Shown here: positions 62,997 to 64,000 of the stretch, piece after piece | How positions within the stretch are numbered: position 1 is the stretch's first letter | Layout of the letters: each line of letters begins with the position of its first letter | DNA from: JADHLJ01 sp038118725 | Lineage (GTDB): Bacteria > Pseudomonadota > Alphaproteobacteria > Thalassobaculales > Thalassobaculaceae | Direction: 5' to 3' | Length of the DNA: 64,000 nucleotides | NCBI GenBank assembly: GCA_038118725.1 | Contig: JAYOIK010000023.1 | Coordinates: forward strand, 1-64,000 | Program-made: the position numbers and the translations under genes | The notes under the pieces: generated by a model | Told to the model about the DNA's origin: nothing | The model's input: the letters and a program-made list of their open reading frames with translations, nothing else | The model's database searches: none

Positions 62997-64000
62997 TCAG
63001 GCCACGGCCTCGGGCGCGCCGACCGCATCGTCTATCAGCGAGTCACCGGGTTTGACGATCGAGAAATCCACCGGAACCATGGCGATGTCCAGCGCGCCGT
63101 CATCGCCCCGGCAAACCTGGGTATAGGTCGTCGTTTCCAGCGGACCGGTTTCCGGATAGTCCTCGCGGAAATGCGCGCCCCGCGAATCCTCGCGCGCCAA
63201 CGACGCCTTGGCGATGACCCGCGAGATATCGATCAGACTTTCCAGGTTCATCCAGTCATGCCAAGTCAGATTGAAGGCCCGGTCGCCGTCAGGAAGGCCG
63301 GTCTCGCGTAGCTCCGCCTCAACCGCGTCCAGATCCGCGAGCCCCCGGCGCAGACCCTCGTCGGTGCGCAGAATACCGACATCATCCCACATGACTTGCC
63401 AAAGCCGATCGCGCAAACCCGCGAGGTCACCGAGCTTCTTGCCGAACGGCGCCTCGGCTCGGGCGATTGCCGCGTCGATGACGCTCTCGTCGGGGTCACG
63501 ATGCGTGCCCTGGCTCGGTACCACCGCGGCCATGGCGTCGCCGGCGATCCCGCCATAGACGGTGGAGTTGGCGACACCGTTACCACCTAGGCGGTTGGCG
63601 CCGTGCACACCGCCGCAATCCTCGCCCGCCGCGAAGAGGCCGGGGATCGCCGTCGACCCATCGATTTCAAACTCAACACCCCCCATCATGTAATGCGCCG
63701 TCGGGACCACCTCGACCAAACCACCGGCAAGATCAAACCCGCAATCCGCGCAACGATCCACCATGCCCTTGAAGCGCTTGGCGACGTCATCCGGGCCAAG
63801 ATGGCTCATCTGGATATGCACGCCGCCATTCGGCGTGGTGTTGCCCGCTCGCATCTCCGCTTGGATGGCGCGGCTGACGATATCGCGTGTCGCCCGTTCG
63901 CCGGCGGGGTCGTAGCGGGTCATGAAACGTTCGCCCGCGCCGTTCAAAAGATAGCCTCCGGCCCCGCGCAAGCCTTCCTCCAAGACGGTGCCGGTCATCC
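62997..64000 (-). CDS. Flavoprotein of fumarate reductase/succinate dehydrogenase type, 5' end outside window
   Basis: The C-terminal 330 or so residues of a covalent- or tight-FAD flavoprotein. TAHYMMGGVEFEIDG, LFAAGEDCGGVHGANRLGGN and the arginine-rich WHDWMNLESLID and AREDSRGAHFREDYPE stretches match the SdhA/FrdA/NadB group. The N-terminal FAD motif lies beyond 64000. Whether it is succinate dehydrogenase, aspartate oxidase or a catabolic relative cannot be told from this part. Confidence 0.85.
   Translation of the reverse strand, partial: MTGTVLEEGLRGAGGYLLNGAGERFMTRYDPAGERATRDIVSRAIQAEMRAGNTTPNGGVHIQMSHLGPDDVAKRFKGMVDRCADCGFDLAGGLVEVVPTAHYMMGGVEFEIDGSTAIPGLFAAGEDCGGVHGANRLGGNGVANSTVYGGIAGDAMAAVVPSQGTHRDPDESVIDAAIARAEAPFGKKLGDLAGLRDRLWQVMWDDVGILRTDEGLRRGLADLDAVEAELRETGLPDGDRAFNLTWHDWMNLESLIDISRVIAKASLAREDSRGAHFREDYPETGPLETTTYTQVCRGDDGALDIAMVPVDFSIVKPGDSLIDDAVGAPEAVA

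Overview
The window is a dense, high-GC chromosomal segment of an alphaproteobacterium, most likely of the Rhodospirillales/Rhodospirillaceae type; the order is my inference, the class is better supported. The support is a circularly permuted two-piece tmRNA gene, an alpha-type SspB adaptor beside it, and the gene orders mreBCD-mrdA-rodA and hflK-hflC-DUF2065-Do protease. No prophage, insertion sequence or CRISPR array was seen.

Layout. 1-3515: a tRNA-Lys(CUU) and a three-gene acyl-CoA metabolism operon (AMP ligase, SDR, MDR). 3642-9376: the rod-shape operon mreB-mreC-mreD-mrdA-rodA. 9641-14573: acetolactate synthase (ilvB-ilvN), miaA, divergent serB and a Tat-type rhodanese. 14684-18801: the envelope quality-control set hflK-hflC-DUF2065-Do protease, divergent from mrp/apbC. 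20303-22209: thyA-folA and a GNAT. 22400-26545: a TPR/glycosyltransferase-like gene, ssrA (tmRNA), sspB and class I fumarase. 26881-34578: a class III aminotransferase with a small hydrolase, then a minus-strand accessory module (fused CaiB/BaiF CoA-transferase, VOC, PPOX flavoprotein, MmgE/PrpD, epoxide-hydrolase-like enzyme).

35035-46541 is a purine locus: uraH-xdhA-xdhB-xdhC-guaD, a BMP-type ABC importer and a NifS-like cysteine desulfurase. It reads as purine or nucleoside uptake, deamination of guanine to xanthine, oxidation to urate, and hydroxyisourate hydrolysis; the urate oxidase is not in the window. The desulfurase is a plausible sulfur donor for the xanthine dehydrogenase cofactor via XdhC. 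46840-52837 is a catabolic set of unknown substrate: two luciferase-like monooxygenases, an SMP-30 lactonase, a BenE transporter, an MhpD-like hydratase and a CoA-transferase beta subunit without its alpha partner. 53046-64000 holds serine-glyoxylate aminotransferase, a J-domain protein, a HIG1-like membrane protein with a PduO-type cobalamin adenosyltransferase, a permease with a divergent LysR regulator, a DAO-family oxidase, a surface-carbohydrate enzyme paired with a TPR protein, an N-acyl-D-amino-acid deacylase and a flavoprotein cut by the window end.

Two otherwise well-conserved genes are broken by small lesions: mrdA (PBP2) by one in-frame TAA, and xdhA by a one-base deletion in a G run. 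Two families of short palindromic repeats occupy the larger gene-free gaps. The most distinctive system is the linked ssrA-sspB pair, which places the tmRNA and the adaptor that delivers tmRNA-tagged proteins to ClpXP side by side.
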